64,000 nt of DNA, taken from assembly GCA_037974665.1 (NCBI GenBank), contig CM075773.1, positions 34,048,853 to 34,112,852 on the forward strand, in the 5' to 3' direction. Below the pieces are notes generated by a model. It had not been told where the DNA came from. It ran no database searches and saw nothing but the letters and a program-made list of their open reading frames with translations. The first letter of the stretch is position 1. Every line of letters begins with the position of its first letter. Shown piece after piece: positions 47,629 to 59,476 of the stretch. A program made the position numbers and the translations under genes. The DNA is from Ehretia macrophylla (lineage: Eukaryota; Streptophyta; Magnoliopsida; Boraginales; Ehretiaceae).

Positions 47629-49311
47629 ATGGTACAAACTAGAAGTCACAACATACCGGTAGAGGATTCGCCCAACTTGGAAGGGGTCCTCGAACCCGTG
47701 CAGGCGCTCAGCCAAAACCTAACCCAAGCCGATGTTGGAACGAGCCAACGTATACACTTAGCCACTCAAACCAACCCCGCAGCGGAAGGAGATCCTAACT
47801 CCAGCCTGTCACCGGAGATAAGGATGATGTTGAGGATGTTCGAAGAACTTAAGGAGCAGGTAGCCCAGCTAGCTGAGGGCCCCCTGGCTCCGCAAGAGGC
47901 TGTGCCGCGGCCATCACGCCCCCAATTCCACATCCCGGAGCCTAGGCGAAAACGGACGCAGGAAGAGGAGGGCTTCTTAGAGCCGATACCAAGGTCCGAC
48001 GCGGCGAGAAGTAAAAGGGCGGCTCAAGCCGACCCCGAGCAGGCAAAGACCGCGGCTGCCATAGCCAAGGTCATCAACCAACTTGGCGTAAGCCCACTCT
48101 CTCCTGAGGTACTGGCCACGCCTCTGCCCACCGACAACCGAATGCCCAACCTGGCCATCTACAATGGAGATGGAGACCCAGCCAGCCACCTGCTCAATTT
48201 TGATCACCACATGACTCTGCATGACATGCCAGATCTCATGAAGGCGAAGACATTCCCGACCACCCTGGTTGGCAATGCCTTGGATTGGTTCCAAAAACTT
48301 CGTCCTGGTTCAATTGCAAGTTTTCACCAGCTGGCTGAGGCTTTCCTATCCCGCTTCACGGGAAGCCGCTGCGCCACCCGCCGTACTTCTACATTTCTGT
48401 TGGTGAAGCAGCATAGAGGGAAAACTTTGAGGGCTTACACGGCTAGATTCAATGAAGAGTCCCTCCGAATTCCCAACCTGGAGGACTCCATGGCTCTGAT
48501 GGCTTACCAGAGCGGGCTCAGGTCGGGCCCCCTCACATCTTCCTTGGAAATTGACCCCGTGGATACTGTGTCCGAGCTGATGGTGCGAGCAGAAGGGTAC
48601 ATACACTCGGAGGAAATCCATCAGGCAAAAAGGGACGATGACAAGGAGAAGGAGGCTGGGAAGAAATGAGAGGCCTCCCGAGCCCAACCTGGGGCCAAAG
48701 CCCAGAACGACCGAGGCAAACAGCCTCAACAACCGAAGCCGAACCCCCGGTTCACTATGTTCACTCCCCTTAACACCTCAAGGGAGCAGATCCTAATGGA
48801 GATCCAACACCAGAACCACTTGCCTCCCGCTCCGAGAATGAAAGGCCGACTCGAGAAGCGCAATAGGACCAAATATTGCCGCTACCACATGGACTACGGC
48901 CATACCACCGAGGAATGTAAAGACTTGAAGCAGGAGATCGAGGCACTAATAGCCCGGGGCCACCTACAGAGGTATATAGATTCGCAGCCAACCCGGAATC
49001 CAGACCAAAGGGATAGGGAGAGGAGTCCGCCCAGGCGCCAGGCTGGGAACGGACGCTTGGCCGTGATTGAAACCATTGCGGGAGGATTGGCGTCAGGAGG
49101 CGAGACCTCAGCAGGCAGAAAGGGTTATGTTCGTGCTGGGAGGGAATATGGACCAGTGAGGGGACCGGCCCCGGAGATGCAAGAGCTCACCTTCTCTTCA
49201 GAAGACTTGGAGGGGGTGATATTACTTCACGACGACCCCCTGGTGATTAGCGCTGGAATAGCCAACTTCACCGTCAAAAGGCTGATGGTGGACACCAGGA
49301 GCTCGGCATAA
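47629..49311 (+). pseudogene. gag and start of protease of the Tat-type element (fossil)
   Basis: The gag core is seen near 48140-48560 (DPASHLLNFDHHM, FPTTLVGNALDWFQKL, LLVKQHRGKTLRAYTARFN). A Cys/His motif typical of this lineage (YCRYHMDYGHTTEEC) follows near 48875-48920. The protease-like part begins near 49240-49310. Broken. Confidence 0.8.
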
Positions 49312-52300
49312 GTCTTATTCCTAAGTGCTTTTGAGCATATGGGGTTGGACAGGAGCCGACTCAGGCCGCTGAGGGGTACTTTGGCAAGTTTTACCGGGCA
49401 GTCCCACCGAGCCGAAGGAGTCATCAACCTCCCCCTAAAGCTGGAGGATGGGGATAAGTGGGCGTCGATGCAGGCCAACTTCATTGTAATGGATTGTAAT
49501 TCTACTTACAACGGGATCTTAGGTCGGGTGACACTTAATCACTTCAGGGCCGTCCCCTCAACTTACCACCAGGCCCTGAAATTCCCGACCCCGGCCGGGG
49601 TAGCTACCATTCACGGAGCCCAGCTCTCAGCTCGGGAATGTTATGAAAACTCACTCCGGCCCAAATATCAAACCGGCTGGGGACCAGATCTGCCCGAAGA
49701 AAAGAGAGATGCTAAGAGAGGAAGTCCGGCTGAAGACCTTCAAGAGTTGGAGCTCTCCGATAAAACCAAGAGAGCAAAGATCGGGAGTGAACTATCTGCC
49801 AACCTCAAGAAAGGTATAAGCCAATTTCTTTTAAAGAATGAACATGTATTCGCCTGGTCTGCCTCTGACATGACAGGGATTGACCCGAATGTGATTGAGC
49901 ATCATCTGAATGCCGACCCAAATCACTATCCGGTAAAGCAAAAGTGCAGGCACTTTCATTATGATAAGCAACAAATCATAGCAGAAGAGGTGGACAAGTT
50001 GGTGGACGCCGGCCACATAAAGGAAATACAGTACCCAACCTGGTTATCCAATGTGGTGCTGGTTACTAAGTCCTCGGGTGGATGGAGATTGTGTATTGAT
50101 TTCACCGACCTCAACAAAGCCTACCCCAATGACTGCTTCCCACTACCACGGATTGACTAGATAGTGGATGCCACCTCCGGATTCGAGCTACTCTCCTTCA
50201 TGGATGCATTCAAAGGTTATAATCAAATCAAAATGGCTCCCGGAGACAAAGAGAAGACCGCCTTCACCACCGATAAAGGACTCTACTACTATGAGGTCAT
50301 GCCTTTTGGCCTCAAGAATGCCGGAGCCACATATACTCGGATGGTGAACAAGGTCTTCAAAAGTCAGATCGGCCGGAATATGGAAATCTATGTAGATGAT
50401 ATGTTGGTCAAGAGTAGGAGGGCGGAAGACCATGTAGCCGACCTGGCTGAAGCCTTCGCCGTAATGGAGCACTTTGGGATAAAATTGAACCCGAAAAAGT
50501 GCGCATTCGGCGTCAAGGCAGGCAAGTTCCTGGGCTTCATGGTCACAGCCCGCGGAATAGAAGCCAACCTGGAAAAGGTCCAGGCGATACTGGACCTGGC
50601 GCCACCGACCTGCGTGAAAGACGTCCAGGTGTTAGCAGGCAAGGTCGCAGCACTGAGCAGATTCATGTCCCGGTCGGCTGACAAGTGTGCTCCTCTATTC
50701 AAAATATTGAGGAATCCTAAGAACTTTGAATGGACTGAGGAATGCCAGAACGCCTTCCAAGAGCTGAAAAGGTATCTAGCTTCGCCACCCCTGTTATCCC
50801 GACCTGAGGTGGGGGAGGAGCTAGTAATATACTTAGCATGCTCGGGTACAGCAGTCGCGGCGGTACTAGTCAGAGAAGAAAGAAAGGAACAGAAGCCGGT
50901 CTATTATGTTAGTAAAACCTTGCAGGGAGCCGAGGCGAGATACTCCTCCTTGGAAAAACTCGCCATCGCGCTCATCACGGCGGCTAGAAAGTTGAAGCCA
51001 TACTTTGATGCTCATCCAATTAAGGTCATGACTGATGCTCCGCTCAAGTCCATCATGCACAAGCCAGAGGCGTCGGGCAGGCTACTGAAATGGGCAGTTG
51101 AGCTGAGTCAATTCAACATCACCTACCAGCCCAGGACAGCCATCAAAGCCCAAGCCATGGCGGACTTTGTTGTAGAATGCACTGGCCGAGTAGAGCATGA
51201 CCCGGAGGACGTATGGAAGGTCCATGTGGATGGGGCCTCAGGAAAGTCCGGAAGTGGAGCTAGGGTGGTCATCCTTGACCCGAACCGGCATGAGCACCAG
51301 TACTCCCTCAAGTTCACCTTCCTGGTGTCCAACAATGAAGCAGAGTACGAAGCGGTGATTGCAGGACTGAAAATTGCAGCTCAGCTCGGGGCACAGACAG
51401 TCGACCTGAGCACCGACTCTTAGTTGGTCTCTAGTCAGATATCGGGAGAGTTCGAAGCCAAGGACAGTGTTATGCTAGCCTACCTCAACAGAGTCAAGGA
51501 TTTGACCTCAGCACTCAGAAGGTTCACGATACAGCAGATTCCCAGGGAAGAGAATATGAAGGCTGATGCCCTGTCCAGGTTAGCCTTGGGCGAAAGCCGA
51601 CCTGCACTGGTCCATGTGGAAGAAATATCCGAACCTAGTATTCAGTTGGGAGTACAAGCAGTAGCCGAGCTCAATCTAAGTCCAAATTGGACCAAACTAA
51701 TCATGGACTACTTGGAGGGGGGTATGACCCCAGAAGATGAAAAAACAGCTCGAAAACTCATGAAACAGGCCTCAAGGTTTGTCATTATCGCCTGGCAACT
51801 CTATAAAAGAGCCTACACCTGGCCCCTTTTGAAATGTGTAGGACCCGAAGAAGGAAACTATGTACTCCGGGAGATTCATGAAGGGGTATGTGGAAACCAC
51901 TTGGGGGGTAAAGTTCTGGCTCGGAAGGCATTAAGGCAAGGCTATTTTTGGCCAACCTTAGAACAAGATGCCAAGGAGTATGTAAAAAAGTGCGACACCT
52001 GCCAGAGGTTCGCCAACGTGCAACGGAAGCCTGTTGTGGACCTCACAGTGATGGTAAGCCCTTGGCCATTCTATCAGTGGGGTCTAGACATAATCGGCCC
52101 TTGCCGACCAGTGTCGGCCAAAAGAAGCACGCCTTCGTGGCTGTAGACTACTTCACTAAATGGCCCGAGGCTGAAGGTGTTGCTAGAATAACAGAAAAGG
52201 CAGCTTGGGATTTCGTATGGAAAAACATCATTTGCCGATTTGGGGTGCCAAAGGTCATCGTCACTGACCACGGCAAACAATTCGACAGTGCATACTTTCG

Positions 52301-52916
52301 AGGCAAATGTGCTGAGATTGGGATCGACCTCAGATTCTCGTCCGTTGCTCACCCTCAAAGTAATGGCCAAGTTGAAAGGACTAACCAAATCATTTTGCAG
52401 GGCCTGAAAACCAAGCTGGAGGAAGCAGAGGGCCAATGGGCATCAATTTTTCCCGAGTTGATGTGGGCTCAGCGGACCAACACCAGCTCGGCCACGGGAG
52501 AATCGCCCTTCGAACTGACCTTCGGTACTCAAGCGGTGCTGCCAGTGGAGATCGGGTCTCCGACCAGTAGAACCCTCCACCATGATCCAGAAACAAACGG
52601 AGCACGAATTCGTGAAGAGCTCGACCTCGCAGAAGAGCTCCGAGCTAAAGCTCAAATCAGAATGCTGGCCAGCAAAGCTGCCATGAAAAGAGCCTTTTCC
52701 AAACAGGTCAAGCCTAAGCCTATTAAGGTCGGCGACCTCGTACTTAGAAAGACCATCTTTTTGCCGCGCTCCGTTAACAAGCTCTCTCTGACCTGGAAGG
52801 GACCCTATGAAGTCATGAAAGAAGTCCGACCCGGGACCTTCTACCTTCGCGACAAGAACGGAAAACTGTTGAAAAATGCTTGGCATTCAGAACATCTGAA
52901 GCGGTATTTTGTCTAA
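49312..52916 (+). pseudogene. pol region of the Tat-type element (fossil)
   Basis: The reverse transcriptase lies about 49980-50620, with VMPFGLKNAGATYTRMV and the YVDD active-site box near 50390. The first RNase H domain follows, and a second RNase H-like segment (VHVDGASGKSGSGA) lies near 51220-51400, a doubled arrangement known from the Tat lineage. The integrase is about 51830-52916, with HPQSNGQVERTNQI and a C-terminal KGPYEV...SEHLKRYFV part. Broken. Confidence 0.85.
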
Positions 52917-53814
52917 AAACGGCCCCGAGCCAAAACATTTTGTAAAAGGCCCCGAGCCGAAGTATCTTGTAAAGGCCCCGGGCCAAGACATTACTTGTAC
53001 AAATTTAATACAATGCAATTTTGTAAACTAGTGCAATGCCCGACCCGGGCCCAAGTGCTTCAACTACAAAATTACTCCAACTCGGATTAACGCAGTGGCC
53101 ATGCTTAATCACGAAGTAAACCAGCTCGGACTAAGTTCCAGCTCGGGTATAATCAATAACAAATTGATTTAAGTTTTGCCAGTTCGGATTAAGTTCCAAC
53201 TTGGTTTAGTCCGGCTTCGGGTCGGTATGTTAGTTTGGGGTCCGAACTCGAGCTCAACATTTGTCAACATTAGTTTGACCAGTTTTAAATCGGACTGACA
53301 AGTCCAGGTCGGCGACGATTAAATAAGTCGCCCAATTAACCAGCTCGGATTAGGGTGTTAATTCACTAGTCGCGTCCAGCTCGGTTCATTACGCTTAAGT
53401 TTGTACGGTCCATTAAAATTGGTCCGACCCCACTTACTTGAGAAAAAATTTTGCGAAAAGAAAAGTACATGTGTACGAACTCAATTAAAACGCAAATGAA
53501 AATAAGGCAAACATTTCATTAAAGCCAACATTTCATTAATGCTGAAATCAATTACAAAAGCCCGACCCGGGTGACTACAAAAGAAATTATTATTATTTGG
53601 GAGCAGCGGTGGAGGTTGTGGCCTCGGCTACGTCGCCGACCTGGTCCATACCTTTCTCGACGAACGCTAGCACCTCTTTGGCCTGGGACGTCAGATCGGC
53701 TGGCAGCTCGGGAATCTCCCAGAATTTCGGGGGCGGGGCCTCCAAGATCTCGATATAATCATTCTTGGCGGCGGGGAAAAAGGTCTTCGCCCTCTCACGA
53801 GATGCAACCTGGCC

Positions 53815-56068
53815 TCAGAAGTAGTACTCCAACTCAGCGTATCGGGCCATCACCCCTCCCTCAGTGGCTAGCCAGTCCACAGCCTCTTGGCTGGACTTAA
53901 AGGCCTCCACTACCTTCTCCCCTCCCGGGCCGACTTGATCCAAGAGGTCCTTATGCTTTGCTTCGGCCTCGCGCTTCTCCCGCTTGTAGCGCTTAACGTC
54001 CTTGGCCACAGTCTCGCGCCGAGACTTCTCAGCCTCGAGCTCCTTCCTTAGTCGTGCGATCTCTGCCTCATCCGCTTTATGTCTCTCGGCCGCATCCGTC
54101 CTAAAGGACTCCAGCTCGGCTCGGGAATCTGTGTAGCGCTGCTCGAGCTCCACACAGTAAGTCTGGGCCCGGGCAAGCAGGCCAGGCGCCGAAAGGATAT
54201 GGGACTCAGTCTGCGCGGAAGAAAGCAAAGCGGTTAGTCAAAGTAATCAACAAAAGAAACCACAACAGCACGTTTGGGTATGTCTTACCGTAACTATGGC
54301 CGTCCTCAGGTCCAGTGAAAGCTGCTCCGCCGAGACCGACCCCAACTTGGGATCACGGGCAACCTTCGCAGCCTCTACAAAATCCTTATTTGGAGGGCTC
54401 ACCTCCGCGGCCTTGCCCCTACCAAAGTACTTGGGCTGGGGCCGCTTCCTGTTGTCAGGACGGGATGCCGAGCGCTCAGGGATCGCCACACCCGAGCTCG
54501 TCTTCTTCGTCAGGGGAGATCCCGACGAGACCTCTGCGCCTACCTCCCGCGCATGGCCCCCGGGCCGCTGCCTCTGCTCCTGAGGGACGGAGCCAAGACC
54601 GGACCGAGCCGACACCTCGCCGCTGGCGTCGGGCTTTCTCCTTCTCTGGAGGTACGCGAGCTTCACCGTATCTGCCATGCCTGCAAAAACAAAGGAAAAG
54701 AAGGTGAAAAATGACCGATTACCAATCGAGAAGAGCAACGACAAACTAGGAGACGGGGAGGTCGGGCTTTGATCCTTCGAACTGACCCTCTTCTGAGTCG
54801 GAATGAGCGTTCTCTTCAGGCTCGGGAAGCAAGTGTGGATGCTCTTCGCTCAGGTCGGGTTCTCTCCCGAATAACTTGGACTTCCATATCCTGTCCCACC
54901 TGAGGACACTATCGATGTCGATCAGCATACCCGGCTCGGGCCTCAGCACGCTGACCTCTGCGAGTTCCTCTTTGGAAAGCTTGGGGTCGTCATTTAAAGT
55001 CTTTTTCAGTGAAAGATTCCAGTCCATCCTGCACCCCGGGTTCACTGTCGACTTGACCCAATAGTAGTCGTTGTGCCAGCCCTTGTTGGAGGAGTGCCAC
55101 TTGGTGAATATGGCATTGTTGACCCGAGCCGCGAAGTGGAACCAGCCTAGCTGCTTCGGGTTGGGCTTGCAAACGAAAAAATGCCTGAAACGGCGCAAGG
55201 TCAGCTCTATCTTCCTCTCGAGGCAGAACACGAAGAATGCCACCATTATGGCCCAACCGTTTGGCGACATCTGACCCGGGCTGAGCTCAAAGTAGTTCAG
55301 AATGCCTGTAATAAAGCCGGGAAGTGGAAGGCGGACGACATCGAAGGCGAGGTCATACATCGTAAAGTGATCGGGCAGAGGATAACAGGCAGGGTCATTC
55401 CGACCAGGGACCTTCAGTTTGTGGTGCCGGTCCACCGACCAGTCTTTCAGCTGAGCGTTGGCCATCTCTATGGTTGAATGACACTCGCGCTGGCAACAAG
55501 CGAACAACTGCTCTATCCGCTTCCCCCGACCTGATGAACCACTGGCTGTAGCTGAGCTCCGAGGTCGGACTGCCCTAACCGGGATCGCTGCAGTCGGCTC
55601 CGAGGTGGAAACTCCAGCTAAATACTCATGTGGTATCTCGACCCCCTCCAACTTGTTCAATGGCTCGTCGTCCTCTCCATCCCCCAAGTCTCCCAGGTCG
55701 GCCAAAGGATCTGCCTCGGCCTCTTCTTGCGCCAATCTGACCCCAATAACTTGGTAGTCATCATCGCTTTCCCCGCGACCAGATCTCCAAGCCGGCCCTG
55801 AAGACGAACTGGCGTTCCCTCCATCACGGGCCCTGTTTGAGGTGGATGCCGAGCTTGGCGAACTCTCATCTCCACCATAGGACCTAACTTCTATAGCCTG
55901 AGAATCTCCCGATTCCGACCTCCCCATCCTGCTTACAGTAAATATGAATGAACAGGAATGACTAAAAGGAGTCGGGACGTACCTACTGCTCTTGACTGCG
56001 GAGTACGGCCGACTAAGCTGGGTCTGAGCTGAATTATCCCGAGAAGATTCTTTCCGAGCTAGTTGCAT
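53815..56068 (-). pseudogene. Antisense ORF block of the Tat-type element
   Basis: Three minus-strand frames read opposite to gag-pol: 56068-54746 (440 codons), 54744-54247 and 54228-53815. The largest has a Ser/acidic N-terminal half and then LPLPGFITGILNYFELSPGQMSPNGW, cut here as LPLPGFITGILNYF and SPGQMSPNGWAIM, resembling the 'putative gypsy type transposon' domain (Transposase_28). The last frame is a Lys/Glu-rich coiled coil (RLRKELEAEKSRRET). Antisense ORFs between integrase and 3' LTR are known in Tat/Retand-type elements. A TATA box lies upstream on the same strand. Whether the frames are spliced together is not shown by the sequence alone. Confidence 0.7.
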
Positions 56069-56145
56069 CCGACCACTCTGATGTCTGACCTGAATTCCTT
56101 GAGAAAGTGAAAGCGAAGTATGAAGTGAATCTTGGAGAGTATGGC

Positions 56146-56157
56146 CCTATTTATAGG
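56146..56157 (-). promoter_or_regulatory. Antisense TATA box inside the Tat-type element
   Basis: The minus strand reads CCTATAAATAGG about 80 bases before the first antisense ATG. With the antisense frames it suggests an internal promoter directing transcription away from the 3' LTR. Confidence 0.6.
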
Positions 56158-56332
56158 CGCCCCTGAAAGTCGCCTTGGGAAGCCCAAACATCGCATCTCG
56201 TCAGAACCGCCAGGTGACGTGGCAGCCGTCCGTTGGGCATGCACCGCTGACGTGGCCATCCCTACTCTATCGGGGTCGGGCACCTACAGCTCGGGATGAA
56301 CTTCTATCTCTAGATCTTACCCTCTCGATCTC

Positions 56333-56350
56333 GACTTGGGGGGAGGAAAT
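56333..56350 (+). other. Polypurine tract of the Tat-type element
   Basis: A GGGGGGAGGAAAT run directly precedes the 3' LTR, the normal position for priming of second-strand synthesis. Confidence 0.85.
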
Positions 56351-56822
56351 TGACGAGGGGTTCCCGAGCTGATCCAAGTGAGCCGACCATTCCGAGCTGA
56401 GACGGGCTAATCCGCGCTCCGTTAACAGCGCGTTCAGCTCGATGCCCAACCTAGATGACTGACCAGACCCCGTTAACCCCGACCTGAGTTCCAGCTGTTC
56501 CGATGGGACATAAAGCACTGATGGGACATAAAGTTGCATCGTATTAAATGCTGTCAGACCCGAACTTAGTATAAATAGAGCTCCACCCTCTTCATTTAAG
56601 GGGATCTCGCTATTAAATGCTCTCAGCTACTTTGCCAGCTCGGACATACTAATCATTCGCACGCCTGAGGGGAAAATCCGGGTCATCACCCCGCCTTTTC
56701 CTTCCTTTCCTTGTGCAGGTCCGATAGCCGATCAGGAAAATACAGCTCGGAGGCCGACCTGAGAAGTGCAGCTCGGCGAAAGCAGCTCCCCAAATTCAAC
56801 TGTGAGATTTTTAACCTCGACA
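56351..56822 (+). repeat. 3' LTR of the Tat-type element
   Basis: 472 bp, equal in length to the 5' LTR and about 98% identical to it by eye. Followed directly by the CTTAA target duplication and then the polypurine tract and 3' LTR of the host Athila-type element. Confidence 0.92.
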
Positions 56823-56834
56823 CTTAAGTTTTGG

Positions 56835-58056
56835 GGTATTTTTTGGGTGTACTATTGATATATTATTTCAGCATATTTTCACTTAAACTTTGTTAGTTTT
56901 TGAGTAGTTTATGAGCAATTTGATTGGTTTTGTCTTTGATTTGAGTTGTAGGTAATTTTCAAGAGACAAGCTAAGTTTTGAGGCGAAGATTGAAGAGAAA
57001 TAGCAAAGGATTGGCTTTCATGCAATTTGTGGAGAAATTGAAGAACAAATAGAAGTAGCGCAGTCATAGCGCAGCTGCACAGCGTCGTAGGAAATTTAAG
57101 GGTAATTTTGTAAAAAGGCACGAAAAGAAGAAAATCCTATGATAAAATAAGACACCAGACGTTGCAAAAATGGGAGTTTTTCTAGCGGCTATTTTTGGAG
57201 AGCAAAAACCAACGTTTGGAGAGGAGAAAACGCAAGGAAAACTGCAAGATTGACGAGGTAGGACAGATTAGAGACAAGATTTGGCCACGACTTTCTAAAG
57301 TTTTCTTTCTCTCTCTCATCATGAACTTTATTAGAATTTGGATTTCATTTACAATTATTATTAGTGACTAGATTATTTTTCTATAGATTTTGATCACTCG
57401 AATTATGTTGGATTGATTGATTGATTGATTATTCTATTATTTTTTTTATGCTGAGTATTTCACACTATACTTAATGTCTGTGATTGTCTGGCCAATAATT
57501 ACTTATTTTGTGGTTTGGTTTGAGACTGAGAAGTAATAACTAGATTAGACCACATGTGGAGTACCATTAAATTTTTATAAGTTAGAGATAGTTATGAGAT
57601 CTAGTGCAACATTTAAATTTCTAGGGCTTAATGCATTCCATAAGTTCACAGTTATCACAAAGATGTGGGTAGCTTGCTTATTGGAATAGATTATTGATAC
57701 TTGAGAAATATTAATATCTACCTTAGTGAAATTGTTGGCAGCATAAAGAATAGTCGTCAATTGGATTTAATCAACAGGTTCGAGTAGGATAAATCTTGGT
57801 GAAATCGGAACCCCTAGAGCTTTCCAATTATTGAATCAACTTTTACACAAAACTCGTAATTGTTTAGTTGCTAGTTTTAGTAGTTTTGTTAATTCTTTAG
57901 TTTTTAATCACAATCTCTCAAATTTTGGTCATCTGAATAAAGTTAGAGGTAAACTAATTTCAGTAGTTAATAATCTTAGTCCTCGTAGAAATGATCTTTA
58001 TTCATCACTTTATTACTTATTGTGATACGTACACTTACGTTAGAATTCACACGACA
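56835..58056 (+). repeat. 3' LTR of the Athila-type element
   Basis: About 1.2 kb, ending CACACGACA. It parallels 32748-33961 and carries a short ATTG microsatellite (57411-57430) absent from the 5' copy. A purine-rich AAGTTTTGGGGT stretch just before it is the likely polypurine tract. The Tat-type element inserted within a dozen bases of that tract. Confidence 0.85.
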
Positions 58057-59476
58057 ACAACTATGGTAAATATATTACACGTGATAGTAACAATAACATA
58101 AATGTTTTTATTTATACAGAACAACAACGATAATCATTTTCAATAATTTTCCTTACTCCATAACAGAAGTCTTTAATTTAATGTATTCCCTCATTTTTTT
58201 TTCCTTAGATCAATTTAGAATGCCTCAAGTGTCATCTAGGAGGCTATTATTCTCTTCACTCGATGTTTTTAAAAAAAGCGAAGTCCACGTGATTAAAATG
58301 ATTATAATTTACATTTCTATGACAAAGAATTTAGAAAAAAAAATTGAGACTTGTTCGAGTTAAAGATTTTATTATATTGAGAAATGACAATCGTGAAAGT
58401 CTAAAATTAATTAAATAAGATTTTTACATTGTAATTCAAATCAGAAGTACTAATTAATCAAATGTAATTTAGATGAATTTTTTTCTTTTCTTTGAAAAAG
58501 GAACCATTATACTAAAATTAAACAAAAGTCAACCAATGTGATAATTTGTCCCATATCGGTTGTGTAAAAAATATTTGTTCAAATTATAATGATTTGAGTC
58601 CGCTACTACTGTTATTAGGGTTTAAATATTTTGAGCCAGTCAATGGAGGTACAATATATTGAATAAGAGTACATTAAACCACCCCCATCAAGATCCAATC
58701 AGTATTATACCTAAATCTTGGCCAAGTGTTTCTAGAAGACAAATTAAGATTTTAGGAAAAGGGGGGAAAAAAAAGAAAGGAGGAAAAAAGAAAGTATTGT
58801 TGACAACAATAACTGAACTAGGGATTAAGTTCAAGCCAAATTCAAACCAAAATCTAAATCTGAACCGTTGATTTAATATTTATAATATAAAATATCTTTG
58901 CTAAATAACTTGATAATCGGACTGAAGACAAACTTAGAAGCAACCTCTCTGCTAATGGCTTTTATATCAGTTTTATCCAGTTACTTATTATAAAAATTAC
59001 ATTATAGAGAAAATTCTTTCATTCAACAATGTTAGATGGTACGACACACTCATGTAGAGCGAGACTCACTGCATGTGGAGCCACTCCTAGTAAGTATGTT
59101 AATAGGACCCATTGCGGGACGAGGAGTCTTACCCTATATTATGGTAGTTATCTCTAATATGAATAGCTATATCTCAAAATGGAAGCAAGAAGCAATTTCT
59201 TACAAGAAAGATTGGCATTTCCAAAAGAAATTTGTTAATAAGCATTCCCCTTTAACCAAGAAAGCTAAAACAATACATGTAAGTCATTTTAATACCATAT
59301 ATAATACATTGTGGCCTAACCTATGTGTTATGTAAACCACCATTTTTTTTTTTTTTTTATCAATTTCCAAGAACTGCATGCTATGAAGAAAAAACTCCCT
59401 CAGAAATTATCTAAGTTTTGATCATATTGACATGTTTCTCACTGCACAAATAGAATATATCAATTTATGTGTGTGT
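58057..59476. other. Intergenic, downstream of the KNOX gene
   Basis: No supported gene. A 99-codon plus-strand frame at 59036-59335 matches nothing I recognise. The bases just left of 59477 should contain the KNOX gene 3' UTR. Confidence 0.4.

Larger units (their letters stand above)
47089..56822 (+). mobile_element. Tat-type Ty3/gypsy element, nested, nearly full length
   Basis: Both LTRs are 472 bp (47089-47560 and 56351-56822) and start TGACGAGG and end CTCGACA. CTTAA flanks the element at 47084-47088 and 56823-56827, an exact 5-bp target duplication. All expected parts are present in order: primer site, gag, protease, reverse transcriptase, RNase H, integrase, an antisense ORF block, polypurine tract and 3' LTR. 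The two LTRs differ at about 10 of 472 positions by eye (2.1%), which is about 0.8 million years at 1.3e-8 substitutions per site per year, or older at slower rates. Its sense coding part has about five interruptions, so it looks recently dead. It is much more GC-rich than its surroundings. Confidence 0.92.
32748..58056 (+). mobile_element. Athila-type Ty3/gypsy element, broken, with three nested insertions
   Basis: Similar LTRs lie at 32748-33961 and about 56835-58056. Between them, in order, are a tRNA-type primer site, gag, protease, reverse transcriptase/RNase H, integrase and an extra ORF of the Athila type. Removing the three insertions (MITE, solo-LTR-like element, Tat element) leaves about 11.6 kb, the usual size for this lineage. 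It is clearly broken, with roughly ten interruptions across its coding part. Divergence between the LTRs is around 6-7% over the first third compared by eye, suggesting an age of a few million years under common plant rates. I could not identify a target duplication at its outer edges. Confidence 0.88.

Noticed and set aside
54296-54707. Plus-strand Pro/Ser-rich frames in the Tat-type element
   Set aside because: Shadows of the minus-strand antisense frames in GC-rich DNA.
59036-59335. 99-codon plus-strand frame downstream of the KNOX gene
   Set aside because: No recognisable domain, no promoter, no splice context; not supported as a gene.
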